Both the position numbers and the translations under genes were made by a program. This document shows, one piece after another, positions 1 to 10,777 of a DNA stretch of 64,000 nucleotides. The DNA is from Allocoprobacillus halotolerans (GTDB lineage Bacteria; Bacillota_I; Bacilli_A; Erysipelotrichales; Coprobacillaceae). The DNA lies in the NCBI RefSeq assembly GCF_024399475.1, contig NZ_CP101620.1:2089608-2153607 (forward strand), written 5' to 3'. A model generated the notes under the pieces. That model made no database searches. It worked only from the letters and a program-made list of their open reading frames with translations, and had not been told where the DNA came from. Within the stretch, counting starts at the first letter, position 1. Every line of letters starts with the position of its first letter.

Positions 1-686
1 TTTTAACATATAGAGATTATGAATCTTTAATCCCTGAATATCAAGTTGACCTACCTGTTTGGCTGTTTCTAGCATCATATCATAAGTTTCGTAAGGTAGA
101 CCATTGATAATATGAACACAAACATCAAGATGTCGTTGTCTTAAACGTTGTAGGCCCTCTAAAAAGTCTGATAATCATGACCACGATTGATGAGTTTTGC
201 TGTTTGATCATGAATCGTTTGAAGTCCCAGCTCAATATATAAATCACAGCGATGAGATAATTGTTCTAAATAATCACAAATGTCTTCACTTAAGCAATCA
301 GGACGTGTTGCTATTGCAATGCCAACAACATCTTTTTTATTGGCAAATGGTTCAAATCTTTCTTTTAATTGTTCAACTGTACCATAGGTATTGGTATTTG
401 CTTGAAAATAAGCAATAAACTGACAGTCAGGCCATTTTTGGCGCATAATGGAAGAAATATCTTCGAATTGTTTTTGCAAGGAATCTTTCACATGACCAGC
501 AAAATCACCAGAACCTGATTCGGAACAGAAAATGCAGCCACCTTTGCCACAAGTACCATCACGGTTAGGACAGGTGAACCCAGCATTTAAAGACACTTTA
601 GCGACTTTACCATGATATTTTGTTTTTAAAAAGTAATTATAAGTATGATAACGCTTGTTATCAAATGTATATGGAAATTTATTCAT
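1..686 (-). CDS. Radical SAM protein, TIGR01212 (YhcC-like) family; partial, one frameshift
   Basis: The N-terminal part carries the family's cysteine cluster (TCPNRDGTCGKGGCIFC), which should hold a 4Fe-4S cluster and bind S-adenosylmethionine. The start is ATG at 686, preceded by AGGTGA. An open frame runs to about 165 (GHDYQTF), where a stop appears. Adding one T to the T5 run restores the expected continuation (LEGLQRLRQRHLDVCVHIINGLPYE), which stays open to base 1. The C-terminus lies outside the window. The biochemical role of this family is not firmly known. The gene is divergent from the ABC transporter at 726. Family call is confident; substrate unknown. Confidence 0.85.
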
Positions 687-725
687 GACATCACCTGCCA
701 AGATTATAACATAAAGGAGAATACA

Positions 726-2505
726 ATGTTAGCGTTAAAAAATATTTCTAAACAATATAATCAAACAAAAGTTCTTGATGATATTTCTATTTGTTTTCCA
801 GATACGGGATTGATTGGGATTCAAGGACAAAGTGGCTGTGGGAAAAGTACACTTTTATATATTATGGGTATGCTAGATGATGATTATCAGGGTGAAATTT
901 TTTATAATGGTGATAAAATTATGAATTCGCAACAATTTATTTGTGAACATGTTTCATTTATGATGCAAAATAAAGATTTTATTTCCGCTCTAACAATCAA
1001 AGAAAATATGATTTTACCTTGTCATATTAGTCACCTTCATTACAATGTGTCTTTTTTACAAAAGATTGTGACCCAATTGGATATTCAAGATTTATTGTCA
1101 CGCTATCCCCGTCAACTCTCTGGTGGACAGATGAAAAGAGCTTCACTTGCTAAAGCACTACTGAAACAATCAGATATTATACTTTGTGATGAACCAACTG
1201 GCGCTTTATATCATCAACAGGCTCAAGATGTCATGAAATATTTAAAAAAGATTTCAAAAAATGTTTTAGTTATTATTGTATCCCATGATCCTCAATTATT
1301 AAAGACTTATTGTGATGATGTTTTAACATTATTTCAGGGAAAATTACAAGGAGAAATTAAAAAACAGAAAACATCATCTATTCAGGTAGCACCAGCACAT
1401 CAACGTCATACACTATGGTTTTATCCGATTCGTCAGATTATTCATCAAAGAAACAAATTGATGTTTCTTTTTTATTTCAATGGATTGTTATTGTGGCTTT
1501 CTTTTTGATTGTGACGGCTATTTTTGGCGCTTTTGATGCGACTTTACAAAGTCAACAACAGGCTGTATTAAAAAATATCATCAATGTGGAAAAGAAAGAT
1601 GGAACACCTTTTGAAAGTCTGCTGACAAATGAAAATATAGCTTACATAGATTATGGTTATCATTTAGAACAATGCCAACTTCAAGCAGCTAATCAGGATA
1701 TTGAAGCAACAAAATATTTTTTACCTCAACACAATAATCATGTATCTTTAATACAAGGACGTATGCCTCAAAATGATATGGAAATTCTTGTCAGTCAACC
1801 CTTTTATCAAAAATATCATAATCAAAATCTCACTTTAACCTATCAACAAAAAACTTTTTCATTGGTGATTGTTGGGGTTCTTCCACAAGATTTTTTAGTC
1901 AAGATGAAATTTATTTATCCAATACTTTTAAAAATAATATTCCAGAACTTGTCAATCATCATGAATGTATTGTTGAAACCAAAGCAACACAAAATAAATC
2001 CGTTTATCAAACATTATCACATGATTATATTGTTTATAATGAAATACAAGAACGTGTCAATAGTTATCAATCTTTACTTTCATTAGCTCAAATTGTTGCA
2101 GGTGTTTTTATTGGTATGAGTTTATTGATTTCGTTATTATTGTTGGGGATTGTTGAATCTATCATTTATTATGAAAGAAAGCATGATATGGCTTATTTAT
2201 TGTCGCTTGGATTATCATCTTCAAGATTATTCTTCTTATCACTTTGTGAAGCTATTTTGTTAGGTAGCATAATAGCATTAGGAGGTTGTTTATTATCCAT
2301 GATCGCTTATGAATATGTGAATCATGTTTTATGCATTCAAGATTATTTTTCGTTTTCACTATTGTTAAAACCTATTTTCTTTTCACGCTATGATTTATAT
2401 ATTATTATTTTCTTTATTTATCTTGTTATGAGTGTTTTGTCTGTTTTAAGACCGATTCAAAAAATGATGAAGATTACAAAAACAGATGTTTTAAGGGAGG
2501 AATAG
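726..2505 (+). CDS. ABC transporter, fused ATP-binding and FtsX-like permease protein (two frameshifts)
   Basis: The start is ATG 726 after AAAGGAG. The ATPase half has Walker A (GQSGCGKST), signature LSGGQ and Walker B (ILCDEPTGAL). The usual D-loop SALD is replaced by GALY. It is followed by a transmembrane segment, a long extracellular domain and three C-terminal transmembrane helices of FtsX/MacB type. Single missing T residues in T6 runs near 1473 and 1894 break the frame. Restoring them gives one protein of about 593 residues, matching the 618-residue neighbour, with which it overlaps closely (stop 2505, next ATG 2507). The two probably form a heterodimeric exporter or a peptide/antimicrobial-resistance transporter. 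Substrate not deducible. Confidence 0.82.
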
Positions 2506-2506
2506 G

Positions 2507-4363
2507 ATGCTTGAAGTTCAACATATTTCCAAACGTTATCATTATCAAAAGGTGTTAAATGATATTTCTTTATGTTTTCCAAAAGCAGGTATCGTCGCAA
2601 TCGTTGGACCAAGTGGTTGTGGGAAAACAACATTATTACATATTTTGGGTGGTATTGATCGTGATTTTCAAGGTGAACTGTTGTGGAATGGACGTTCAGT
2701 GAAACATCGTTTGACACGTTATCGTCGTCGCCACATCAGTTTTATTTTTCAACAATTTCATTTGATTATGTGGCTATCATTAAAACAAAATATCAGTTTG
2801 CCTCGTTTTTTTCATAAACAGGAAAAGGCCGATTTCGCTTTAGAAATGGATGCATTGAAACAACAATCATTAACTTCACTTTCAATGGGACAAAGACAAC
2901 GCTTGGCTTATTTACGAAGTCATTACCATCATAGTGATATTCTTTTGTGTGATGAACCAACCGGTTCACTTGATCCTCAATATGCCAAAGCAGTGATGGA
3001 ATTGTTGAAGAATGAAGCCAAACATCGTCTTGTCATTTTGGTATCTCATGATGAAAAATTAGTGAAAGAATATAGTGATGAAATTTATTATATGCAAGAT
3101 GGTGAAATTATCAATCATGATATTTTATCATCACAAAAACGTATCGAACATTTTCCTACAATTCATCATCAATATGTCTTTTCTCATATGCGCTTGGCAT
3201 TTGCTTCCTTATGGTCCCATAAAGGGCGTTCTTTACAACTTATCATGGGTTTGCTTTTGTCTTTGTTATGTATTGTGACGGCTCTGACTTTAACACGCCA
3301 TCTTGAAGAACAGTTTCATCAATATATTTATTCACTTGTACCAGCATCTGGAATTAGTTTTCAATCTCGTTATCAACAATCACTCTCATTGGAATTGTTA
3401 GATCAAATGCAAAATCAAGCAGGTATTATCAAAAGTGAAATGTTTTTAGATGATTATGAATGTTTAGGTATTGGTTTTGAATCTGATCATTATGAACAAT
3501 CTCAAACACTATTTATTGGTGATGATACATCGCCCTATACTTATCTCTCATTACAATATGGACAATATCCTCAAGCCAATAATGAGATTCTTTTATCATT
3601 ATCAACAGCTAGACATCTTTATGGTGAGCAGGATGTATCGTCTTTAATTGGACAAAATGTTTATGCCTGGTATCAACATGACTGGGAAGTGAAAGGTATC
3701 TGTTATAAAATTGTTGGTATTACCAATCAAACAACCACATTAGATACACTTTATCAGATGAATCATGCCTATATTCATCTTTTAAAAGATGTCTATACTT
3801 ATGATGTGAATCAGGTTACTTCACATCTAGGAATTCTCTATGTCCATCCAGATTATCAAAGAGAAGATGTCATCAAACAACTACAAAAACAATATCCTGA
3901 TTATGAGTTTATGGAAATTGGAAAATCAACAACCCAGAATGTTTCAAAGACTCTTGAACAGGTAAATATGATTTTAGCTATTTTTTCTTTATTGGCTATT
4001 TTATCTTCTTTATTTTTGATAGGTGAAGTAATGTTTTTGAATGTTGTACAAAAGAAAAAGGATTTAGCAATTATGAAATGTTTTGGAGCCAGTTCTTTGG
4101 ACATTATGAAAATTGTTTTTTATGAATCTTTACAGATTTTGTTTATCGCACAAAGCTCATGTCTGATTTTATATTATCAGATTATTCAAATTTTGAATAC
4201 TTTTATGAAAGATGTCTTTGGAAGTGAAATGTTTTCTTTGCAGATGGATATGTATGTTGTAGGGGTCGTTTTTGTGTTATGTGCCTTATTGGTTTTTATC
4301 AGTCAATGCCCACCGCTCTTTTATATTTTAAAAATGAATACCGTACAAGCTTTAAAAGAATAA
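2507..4363 (+). CDS. ABC transporter, fused ATP-binding and FtsX-like permease protein
   Basis: This is an intact 618-residue protein. The N-terminal ATPase has Walker A (GPSGCGKTT), a signature variant LSMGQ, Walker B (LLCDEPTGSLD) and a switch histidine (LVSHD). From about residue 245 there is a membrane helix, a large extracytoplasmic domain, then three helices near residues 485-610, as in MacB/FtsX permeases. The order ATPase-then-permease in one chain is less common than the split form. It begins one base after the previous gene stops and is translationally coupled to it (GGAGGAATAGGATG). Together they look like a half-and-half exporter. Confidence 0.85.
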   Translation: MLEVQHISKRYHYQKVLNDISLCFPKAGIVAIVGPSGCGKTTLLHILGGIDRDFQGELLWNGRSVKHRLTRYRRRHISFIFQQFHLIMWLSLKQNISLPRFFHKQEKADFALEMDALKQQSLTSLSMGQRQRLAYLRSHYHHSDILLCDEPTGSLDPQYAKAVMELLKNEAKHRLVILVSHDEKLVKEYSDEIYYMQDGEIINHDILSSQKRIEHFPTIHHQYVFSHMRLAFASLWSHKGRSLQLIMGLLLSLLCIVTALTLTRHLEEQFHQYIYSLVPASGISFQSRYQQSLSLELLDQMQNQAGIIKSEMFLDDYECLGIGFESDHYEQSQTLFIGDDTSPYTYLSLQYGQYPQANNEILLSLSTARHLYGEQDVSSLIGQNVYAWYQHDWEVKGICYKIVGITNQTTTLDTLYQMNHAYIHLLKDVYTYDVNQVTSHLGILYVHPDYQREDVIKQLQKQYPDYEFMEIGKSTTQNVSKTLEQVNMILAIFSLLAILSSLFLIGEVMFLNVVQKKKDLAIMKCFGASSLDIMKIVFYESLQILFIAQSSCLILYYQIIQILNTFMKDVFGSEMFSLQMDMYVVGVVFVLCALLVFISQCPPLFYILKMNTVQALKE

Positions 4364-4413
4364 AGAAAAACTTGTTTTTCATCAAAAAGTTAGTTATAAT
4401 ATTACCGTTAATA

Positions 4414-4625
4414 CGATGAAAAGGACAAGTAGGTAAAGAATTTGTATCAGAGAGGAAAACAAAGGCTGGAAGTTTTCTTACAATGCATTTATTGAATTCA
4501 CCTTGGAGTGCGACTAATCATCGCCGTAGAGCAACGTTACTGCTTTAAAGGGCATAACTTATTAAGTTATGAATTAGGATGGTACCGCGATATAATCGTT
4601 CCTATGTGGAACGGTTTTTTTATTT
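4414..4625 (+). promoter_or_regulatory. T-box riboswitch (phenylalanine) leader of pheST
   Basis: The leader ends with the hallmark T-box sequence AGGATGGTACCGCG at 4576-4589, followed by a terminator (4597-4621). A likely specifier codon TTC (Phe) sits at 4497-4499 followed by the usual A. Uncharged tRNA-Phe should pair with the specifier and the T-box and block the terminator. The 5' edge is estimated from the stem I start near 4414. The gene directly downstream is pheS, which agrees with the TTC specifier. Confidence 0.9.
4597..4621 (+). terminator. T-box regulated terminator before pheS
   Basis: Stem CGTTCC / GGAACG (4597-4602 and 4608-4613) is followed by seven or eight T. Its 5' arm lies just past the T-box sequence, so it is the alternative to the antiterminator. 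Confidence 0.85.
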
Positions 4626-4638
4626 TAAGGAGGATATT

Positions 4639-5671
4639 ATGGACGAATTATTAAAGATTAAAGAAGAAGCTTTATTGAAGATTCATGATTGTTCATCGTT
4701 GAAAGCATTGAATGATTTGAGAGTTTTCTATTTAGGGAAAAAAGGACCAATGCAATCAGCTATGAAATCAATGAAAGATATGACAAAAGAAGAGCGTGCC
4801 TCTTTTGGACAGGTTTCTAATAAAGTCAAACAAGAAATGACACAAGCGATTGAAGAAAAGAAAAAGTTTTAGAAGAAGCAGAGATGCTTGAAAAAATTCA
4901 AAATGAAAAAATTGATATTAGTTTACCAGGAAGTCAGTTACCACTTGGAACAATTCACCCATTAACAATGATTAGAGAAGAATTAGAAGATTTATTTATT
5001 GGAATGGGTTATAGTGTTGCGAAGGACCAGAAGTGGAAACAGATCATTTTAACTTTGAATTAATGAATTTACCAAAAGATCATCCTGCTAGAGATATGCA
5101 GGACACTTTCTATATTGATGAAAATACATTATTAAGAACACATACATCACCAGTACAGGCTCATGTTATGTTAGCAGCCAATGGACAAGGACCAATCAAG
5201 GTTATTTGTCCGGGAAAAACATATCGTCGTGATGATGATGATGCGACACATTCACATCAATTTAGTCAATGTGAAGGTTTGGTTATTGATAAAAATATTA
5301 CTATGGCTGATTTAAAAGGAACATTAGAATTATTTGCGAAGAAGATGTTTGGTGAAAAACGTGAAATTCGTTTAAGACCATCTTATTTCCCATTTACTGA
5401 ACCAAGTGTAGAAGTTGATATTTCTTGTTATAACTGTAATGGGAAAGGTTGTGCAATGTGTAAACAGACTGGATGGATTGAAATTTTAGGAGCAGGTATG
5501 GTCAATCCTAAAGTTTTAGAAATGTGTGGTTTTGACAGTCAAGTTTATCAAGGATTTGCCTTTGGAATTGGCTTAGAACGTGTGGCCATGTTGAAATATG
5601 GTATTGACAATATTAGAGATTTTTATAGTGGTGATTTAAGATTCTTAAATCAATTTGTAAGAAAGGATTAG
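4639..5671 (+). CDS. pheS: Phenylalanine--tRNA ligase alpha subunit (two frameshifts)
   Basis: The catalytic subunit of the alpha2-beta2 enzyme charging tRNA-Phe. ATG 4639 follows AAGGAGG at 4627-4633. The N-terminal coiled-coil arm ([14 protein letters not shown]) and the class II catalytic core are clear, including the [16 protein letters not shown]-type motif 2 region ([13 protein letters not shown]) and motif 3 ([16 protein letters not shown]). The frame breaks near 4863 (one A missing after EEKK) and near 5026 (one G missing in GCGGAAGG). With both restored the protein is continuous at about 345 residues, normal for PheS. Because the enzyme is essential, the breaks are most likely sequence errors. 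pheT follows after 4 bases. Confidence 0.95.
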
Positions 5672-5675
5672 GCAT

Positions 5676-8066
5676 ATGGAAGCAAGTTTAAAATTATTAA
5701 ATCAATATGTAAAAGTCGATGATTTTTCGGCACAGGAAATTGCTGATCAATTAACATCTATTGGTCATGAAGTAGAAGGAATGCATACTTTTGCAAGAGG
5801 AGATAAACTTGTTGTAGGGTATGTCAAAGAAAAAGTTCCTCATCCTGATAGTGATCATTTAAATGTTTGTCAGGTAGAAGTTGGAAATGGCGTGGTTCAA
5901 CAGATTGTTTGTGGAGCACCGAATGTTGATGCTGGACAAAAAGTCATTGTGGCATTGCCAGGATGTGATTTAGGTGAAGGTTTTAAGATTAAAGAGGCAA
6001 AGATTCGTGGTGTTGAATCAAATGGTATGATTTGTTCAATTGCTGAACTCGGTATTGATCAAAGATTATTAAGAGAAGAAGATAAAGCAGGTATTCATGT
6101 TTTAGATAAAGATGCTCCAGTAGGTGAAGAAGCTTTAAAATACATGGGATATGATGATACAGTTTTAGAAATTGGATTAACACCAAATCGTGCTGACTGT
6201 ATGGCTATGATTGCCTTGGCTTATGAGGTAGGTGCTTTATTAAAGCGTGACGTTCATGTTCCTGCCATGAAAACATTGAATGAATTAGAGAGTGATATTG
6301 AAGTTGATGCTCAAACTGATTTATGCCCATTATTTGGTGCAAAATTAGTCAAAGGGGTACAAACAAAAGAATCACCTGAATGGTTAAGAACATTCTTGAT
6401 GGCAAGTGGTATTAAACCAATCAATAATATTGTTGATATTTCTAACTTTGTGATGTTAGAAACAGGTCAACCTATTCATATGTATGATTATGATAAATTA
6501 AAAGAAAAACGTTTTGTCATTAAAACTGGATTCCATCAAAAAGCCACTTTATTAGATGGTAAAGAATATGATATTTTGCCTGAAGATATTATTGTTTCAA
6601 CTGATGATGGTATCGGATGTATTGCAGGTGTCATGGGTAGCGATGATACGAAGATTGATGAAAATACTGTTAATATTGTGATTGAAGCAGCGACTTTCCA
6701 TGGAGCGACTTTACGAAACACAGCACGTCGTTTGAATTTATTAACAGATGCCTCACAGCATTATATTAAAGGTGCTATTGATACAGCGAATACAGCAAGA
6801 GTTTTGAATCGTTGCGCTGCTTTACTTGAAGAATTAGCTGACGCCAAAGAAATTTATAAAAGTGTATTGACTGATTATGAAGTTGAAGAAAAAGTGATTA
6901 CACTCACAACAACACGTGTGAATGGTTTATTAGGAACAACAATTTCTACGGAAGCTATTGAAGATATTTTAACAAGTTTGCATTTTACATACACATTAGA
7001 AGGAGAAACATTTACAATTCAAGTACCAACTTATCGTAATGATATGTCTATGGATGCTGATGTGATTGAAGAAATTGCCAGAATGTATGGCTATAATCAT
7101 ATTCCATCAACATTACCATTCATGGAAATGACAAAAGGTGCTTATACACCAGTTCAAAGTTGTGTGAAAATGATTAGACATTTATTAACAGATTTAGGTT
7201 TACATGAAGTGATGACTTATACTTTAACATCACCAGCAATGGTTGATGATTTCAATCTTTTCCATCATCAAGATAATGTATCTTTAATGTTACCGATTGG
7301 TGAAGAAAGAAGTGTAACAAGAAAATCATTGATTCCATCTTTGTTGCAGGCTATTAATTATAACCATGCTCATGCTCAAAAAGACGTCATGATTTATGAA
7401 ATTTCACATACTTATTCAAAAGATACAGAAATTCAAAATTTAGCGATTGCATGTTCTGGAATGTATCAAAATGTTGCATGGCAACAACTCCAACAAAAAG
7501 CTGATTTCTATTTATTAAAAGGTTTTGTAGAAACAATTTTTGAAAAATTAGGTATTAAAGAATCACGTTATACATTAAAACCAGTAGAAGCCAATAATTC
7601 TGATTTCCATCCTGGTAGAAGTGGATATATTATGATGGGAAAAGATATTGTTGGTGTGATTGGTGAAATTCATCCTCGTCAAGCGAAAAAATATGATGTG
7701 AAAGATGTTTATGTGGCTGAATTGAATTTATCTGTTTTATTAAATTTAAAGAAACCAGCGATTAAATTTACAGATATTCCACAATATCCATCAGTAACAA
7801 GAGATATTGCTTTGGTTATGGATAAAGATATTCCAGTTCATGATGTAGTACGTTCTATTTGTAAAGCTGGTCAACGTTTAATTGTTGATACACAGATTTT
7901 TGATATATATGAAGGGGAACATATCGAAAGTGGTAAAAAGTCAGTGGCTATCGCTTTAACATTCCAGGATGCTTCAAAAACATTGGATGATGCTTCAATC
8001 AATGCAACAATGGAACAGATTTTAAATGCTGTATCAAAAGATTATGGAGCGCATTTAAGAGTTTAA
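5676..8066 (+). CDS. pheT: Phenylalanine--tRNA ligase beta subunit
   Basis: An intact 796-residue protein of normal length for PheT. In order: a tRNA-binding OB domain (about residues 40-155), the B3/B4 editing domain (about 210-360, with the MASGIKPINNIVDISNFVM stretch), the B5 domain, the catalytic-like core and a C-terminal anticodon-binding FDX-ACB domain (from about residue 700, PQYPSVTRDIALVMD). It forms the heterotetramer with PheS and hydrolyses mischarged Tyr-tRNA. It shares the T-box-controlled transcript with pheS. Confidence 0.97.
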   Translation: MEASLKLLNQYVKVDDFSAQEIADQLTSIGHEVEGMHTFARGDKLVVGYVKEKVPHPDSDHLNVCQVEVGNGVVQQIVCGAPNVDAGQKVIVALPGCDLGEGFKIKEAKIRGVESNGMICSIAELGIDQRLLREEDKAGIHVLDKDAPVGEEALKYMGYDDTVLEIGLTPNRADCMAMIALAYEVGALLKRDVHVPAMKTLNELESDIEVDAQTDLCPLFGAKLVKGVQTKESPEWLRTFLMASGIKPINNIVDISNFVMLETGQPIHMYDYDKLKEKRFVIKTGFHQKATLLDGKEYDILPEDIIVSTDDGIGCIAGVMGSDDTKIDENTVNIVIEAATFHGATLRNTARRLNLLTDASQHYIKGAIDTANTARVLNRCAALLEELADAKEIYKSVLTDYEVEEKVITLTTTRVNGLLGTTISTEAIEDILTSLHFTYTLEGETFTIQVPTYRNDMSMDADVIEEIARMYGYNHIPSTLPFMEMTKGAYTPVQSCVKMIRHLLTDLGLHEVMTYTLTSPAMVDDFNLFHHQDNVSLMLPIGEERSVTRKSLIPSLLQAINYNHAHAQKDVMIYEISHTYSKDTEIQNLAIACSGMYQNVAWQQLQQKADFYLLKGFVETIFEKLGIKESRYTLKPVEANNSDFHPGRSGYIMMGKDIVGVIGEIHPRQAKKYDVKDVYVAELNLSVLLNLKKPAIKFTDIPQYPSVTRDIALVMDKDIPVHDVVRSICKAGQRLIVDTQIFDIYEGEHIESGKKSVAIALTFQDASKTLDDASINATMEQILNAVSKDYGAHLRV

Positions 8067-8067
8067 T

Positions 8068-9495
8068 ATGGCAAGAAAACTTTCAAAAAAACGTGTTGGA
8101 ATCGCTGTGTTTGGGGTTGTTCTTCTCTTTATTGCAGTCTATATTGTGATATGGAGAATAGAGTTAAAGTTGGCAGATGGCGGAGATATCACTTTAGAAG
8201 TTGGGGAAGAACTGAGTCATGATGTCGCAGATTATTTGAATTTAACTTGGTATCTACCTTCAGAACGTGAAGATATTATTGAAAATTGTCAATTATCATT
8301 AGAAGATATTAAATATCTGGATGAAAAGGAACAATATCCTGAAATTGGTGAATATCATGGAACAGTTACTTATGATGATGAAACTTATGCGATTCATATT
8401 GAAGTTGTTGATGAAACAGCACCAACTATTGAATGTCAGGAAACAGTCGCTTATGGAACTGAAAATTTTCAACTTTCAGATATTATTACCGTCAGTGATA
8501 ATTCACAAGATGATTGTGATGTTCAAATTGAAGGAAAAGTGGATGTTTCTAAAATGGGAACTTACAGCGTTGAAGTTAAAGCCACCGATCCTTCACAAAA
8601 TGTGGTTGAAAAGTCATTTGAAGTGCAGGTTGCAGACTTAACAGCTCCTGAATTGACAATCAAACCAATGATTGCTTATTTGAATGAAAAATTCGATCCA
8701 TTAAAAAATGTTGAAGCACAAGATAATGTGGATGGTGATTGTACAGCTTCTATTCAAGTATCAGGTGAAGTAGATACCCAAAAAGCAGGGACATATACTT
8801 TAACTTATGCAGCCAAAGATCAGGCAGGTAACGAAACAAAAGTTGAACGAGAAGTTGTGGTCAAAGAAAAAGAAACATCTTATCGTATTTCTAATGTTCC
8901 AATGGTTTTACAATTACCAGATTATCATAATGGTTGTGAATCAGCATCTTCAACGATGTTGTTACAATATTATGGATATGATGTAACTATGCCAGAAGTC
9001 ATTAAAAAAGTTCCAATTGTACCACTTGAGTATAAAGATGGACGTTTATATGGCGCAGATCCACATGTTGCTTTTACAGGTAGTATGTCTTCTCGTGGCT
9101 ATGGTATTTATGTTGAACCAATGGTTGATGTTTTAGAAACAATCATTAAAGAACAAAATGGAAAACATCAAGTCAAAAATTTAACAGGTTCATCGTTAGA
9201 AGATTTATTAACTTATGTAGAAATGGGACATCCTATTCAAATATGGGCAACGGCTTCTTTACAAACATATGAACAATCAGGAAAACAACAATGGTATATT
9301 AAGACATTGGATGGAAAGTATACGGATGAAAAAGTCACTTTCCCAGTTAGTGAACATTGTCTTGTTTTGATTGGTTTTGATGAAGATCGTGTTGTTTTAA
9401 ATAATCCTTTACAAGGATTAACAATTTGGGATAAAGATGCTTTTGAAAAAGCTTATGAAGGTATGGGCTCACAAGCAATTATGATTGAAGAATAA
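8068..9495 (+). CDS. Membrane-anchored C39-like peptidase-fold protein with Ig-like repeats
   Basis: A 475-residue protein with one N-terminal transmembrane segment (residues about 10-28), two or three Ig-like/DUF5011-type repeats (about 110-265, each with an IxVxDxxxP..A.D-like pattern) and a C-terminal C39-like domain. The likely catalytic cysteine is in NGCESAS, the histidine in SEHCLVLIGFD and the Asn/Asp in LNNPL. It should sit outside the membrane and may cleave or bind cell-surface peptides. It starts 1 base after pheT and is probably co-transcribed, but no functional link to tRNA charging is implied. A strong terminator follows. Confidence 0.8.
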   Translation: MARKLSKKRVGIAVFGVVLLFIAVYIVIWRIELKLADGGDITLEVGEELSHDVADYLNLTWYLPSEREDIIENCQLSLEDIKYLDEKEQYPEIGEYHGTVTYDDETYAIHIEVVDETAPTIECQETVAYGTENFQLSDIITVSDNSQDDCDVQIEGKVDVSKMGTYSVEVKATDPSQNVVEKSFEVQVADLTAPELTIKPMIAYLNEKFDPLKNVEAQDNVDGDCTASIQVSGEVDTQKAGTYTLTYAAKDQAGNETKVEREVVVKEKETSYRISNVPMVLQLPDYHNGCESASSTMLLQYYGYDVTMPEVIKKVPIVPLEYKDGRLYGADPHVAFTGSMSSRGYGIYVEPMVDVLETIIKEQNGKHQVKNLTGSSLEDLLTYVEMGHPIQIWATASLQTYEQSGKQQWYIKTLDGKYTDEKVTFPVSEHCLVLIGFDEDRVVLNNPLQGLTIWDKDAFEKAYEGMGSQAIMIEE

Positions 9496-9498
9496 AAA

Positions 9499-9543
9499 AA
9501 GAGAAGTGAATGTTATCATTTTAACATTTCACTTCTCTTTTTT
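9499..9543 (+). terminator. Rho-independent terminator after the C39-like gene
   Basis: A long stem (GAGAAGTGAA... pairing with ...TTTCACTTCTC, 9501-9537, one bulge) with A-run before and T-run after. It can serve both strands, ending the convergent gene at 9542 as well. Confidence 0.85.
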
Positions 9544-9996
9544 ATCCCATATCAACAAAATTTCTAGTTTTGATACGTTTATATATTTGGAAAGTTGTTG
9601 ATGAAATTAAAATCGCTAAAGCGAGTGATAGACTTGTTCCTAATGTTGATAAAAAACTTTCCATAAACAAATCATTCATACCTTGCACAGCATAAAGCAT
9701 GGTATAATAGATTCCACTACCAGGTACCAAAGGAAAGCAACCAATAATGATAAAAATTGTTGCAGGTGCTTTAAAGAAACGAGCAAAGAACTCGGCTAAT
9801 AAGGAAACACAAAGCATGGCGATAAAACTTTGTAAGAAAATATTATTTAAAGAATCAGAAATTAAATAAATAAACCAACCTAAAGCTCCAATCAATGAAC
9901 CGATGATTGAAAAACAAATATTTTTTGAATTCTAAATATAAATGTAAAACCAAAGCAGCCTATAAAAGCGGCTAAACATTGTATCAAACTTTCCAT
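9542..9996 (-). CDS. Threonine/serine exporter family, C-terminal-half subunit (ThrE_2/DUF3815), one frameshift
   Basis: A small all-helical membrane protein of about 150 residues with the typical PGSGIYYTMLYAV segment. It corresponds to the second half of ThrE-type exporters, which in Bacillota are often split into two genes. ATG 9996 (MESLIQCLAAFIGCFGF) is followed by a break near 9920, where an A6 run needs a seventh A to join into NICFSIIGSLIGALGWF. It lies one base downstream of the gene for the first half and should form the exporter with it. Confidence 0.85.
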
Positions 9997-9997
9997 A

Positions 9998-10750
9998 CTA
10001 AACTCCTTGTAAAATCATCATCATAATACCCACTCCAATAGCGATGCTGGCAGCAATTAAAATGGCTTCAATCATACGTGACAGCCCAGAAACAAAGTCA
10101 CCACCAATAATATCTCTTAAGCTATTTGTAATCGCAATACCTGGCACAAGAATCATTAAAGTTCCAGTGATGACAGATTGTTGATTAGAAATGATATTCA
10201 TTTTTTGTGCAATAATGGCAATACTTGCTAAAACCATGCTAGAAAGAATTGTACGCACGATACCATTGACATCCAATCTCTCTAGTAAATATATAAAGTA
10301 ATAAAGAATCAAACCAATAAAAGCGTAAACAATCATTTCAGGGATATGTCCACCAAAAAAGACACAGAACATCGCAGCCGATACAATATACCCCATCAAA
10401 ATCAAATGATAATTGAGTTTTTGACTTTCAATATTTTGAATTTTTTCTTTGATTTCATCTAAAGATAGTTCTTGATTGCTGATTTGACGGACTAAACAAT
10501 TCAGTTCATAGAGATGGTCTAAATGTGTTCGATTACTGCGAGAACGCTTAGAAGACTGATAAGGTGTTCCATCATGTAAAGTTAAAGATAAGGTAAAATA
10601 TGTTGGAATCGCAAAAACTTCTATATTTGTAAAACCAAAGCCTTCACACATTCTTTTTAAAGATTCTTCAACACGATAGATTTCTGCCCCATGTTTTAAA
10701 AGCAATTGTCCAATTTTATTGATCTGTTGTAAAACATCTAAATCATTCAT
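9998..10750 (-). CDS. Threonine/serine exporter family, N-terminal-half subunit (ThrE/DUF1212)
   Basis: A 250-residue protein with a soluble N-terminal half (LLKHGAEIYRVEESLKRM, typical of DUF1212) and about five membrane helices from residue 115 on. It partners with the DUF3815 gene immediately downstream. The pair probably exports small amino acids or related solutes; the specificity is not readable from sequence. The motif PGIAITNSLRDIIGGDFVSG is the conserved core of the family. Confidence 0.88.
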   Translation of the reverse strand: MNDLDVLQQINKIGQLLLKHGAEIYRVEESLKRMCEGFGFTNIEVFAIPTYFTLSLTLHDGTPYQSSKRSRSNRTHLDHLYELNCLVRQISNQELSLDEIKEKIQNIESQKLNYHLILMGYIVSAAMFCVFFGGHIPEMIVYAFIGLILYYFIYLLERLDVNGIVRTILSSMVLASIAIIAQKMNIISNQQSVITGTLMILVPGIAITNSLRDIIGGDFVSGLSRMIEAILIAASIAIGVGIMMMILQGV

Positions 10751-10777
10751 ATTTTCACCCCACAGATAAATGTTATA

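Noticed and set aside
4863-5030. Programmed ribosomal frameshifting as the cause of the broken genes
   Set aside because: The breaks hit about 30 unrelated genes at differing sites without a common slippery signal or downstream structure, and mostly need an inserted base. Sequence error explains them better. The IS3 orfA/orfB overlap is the one place where frameshifting is likely.
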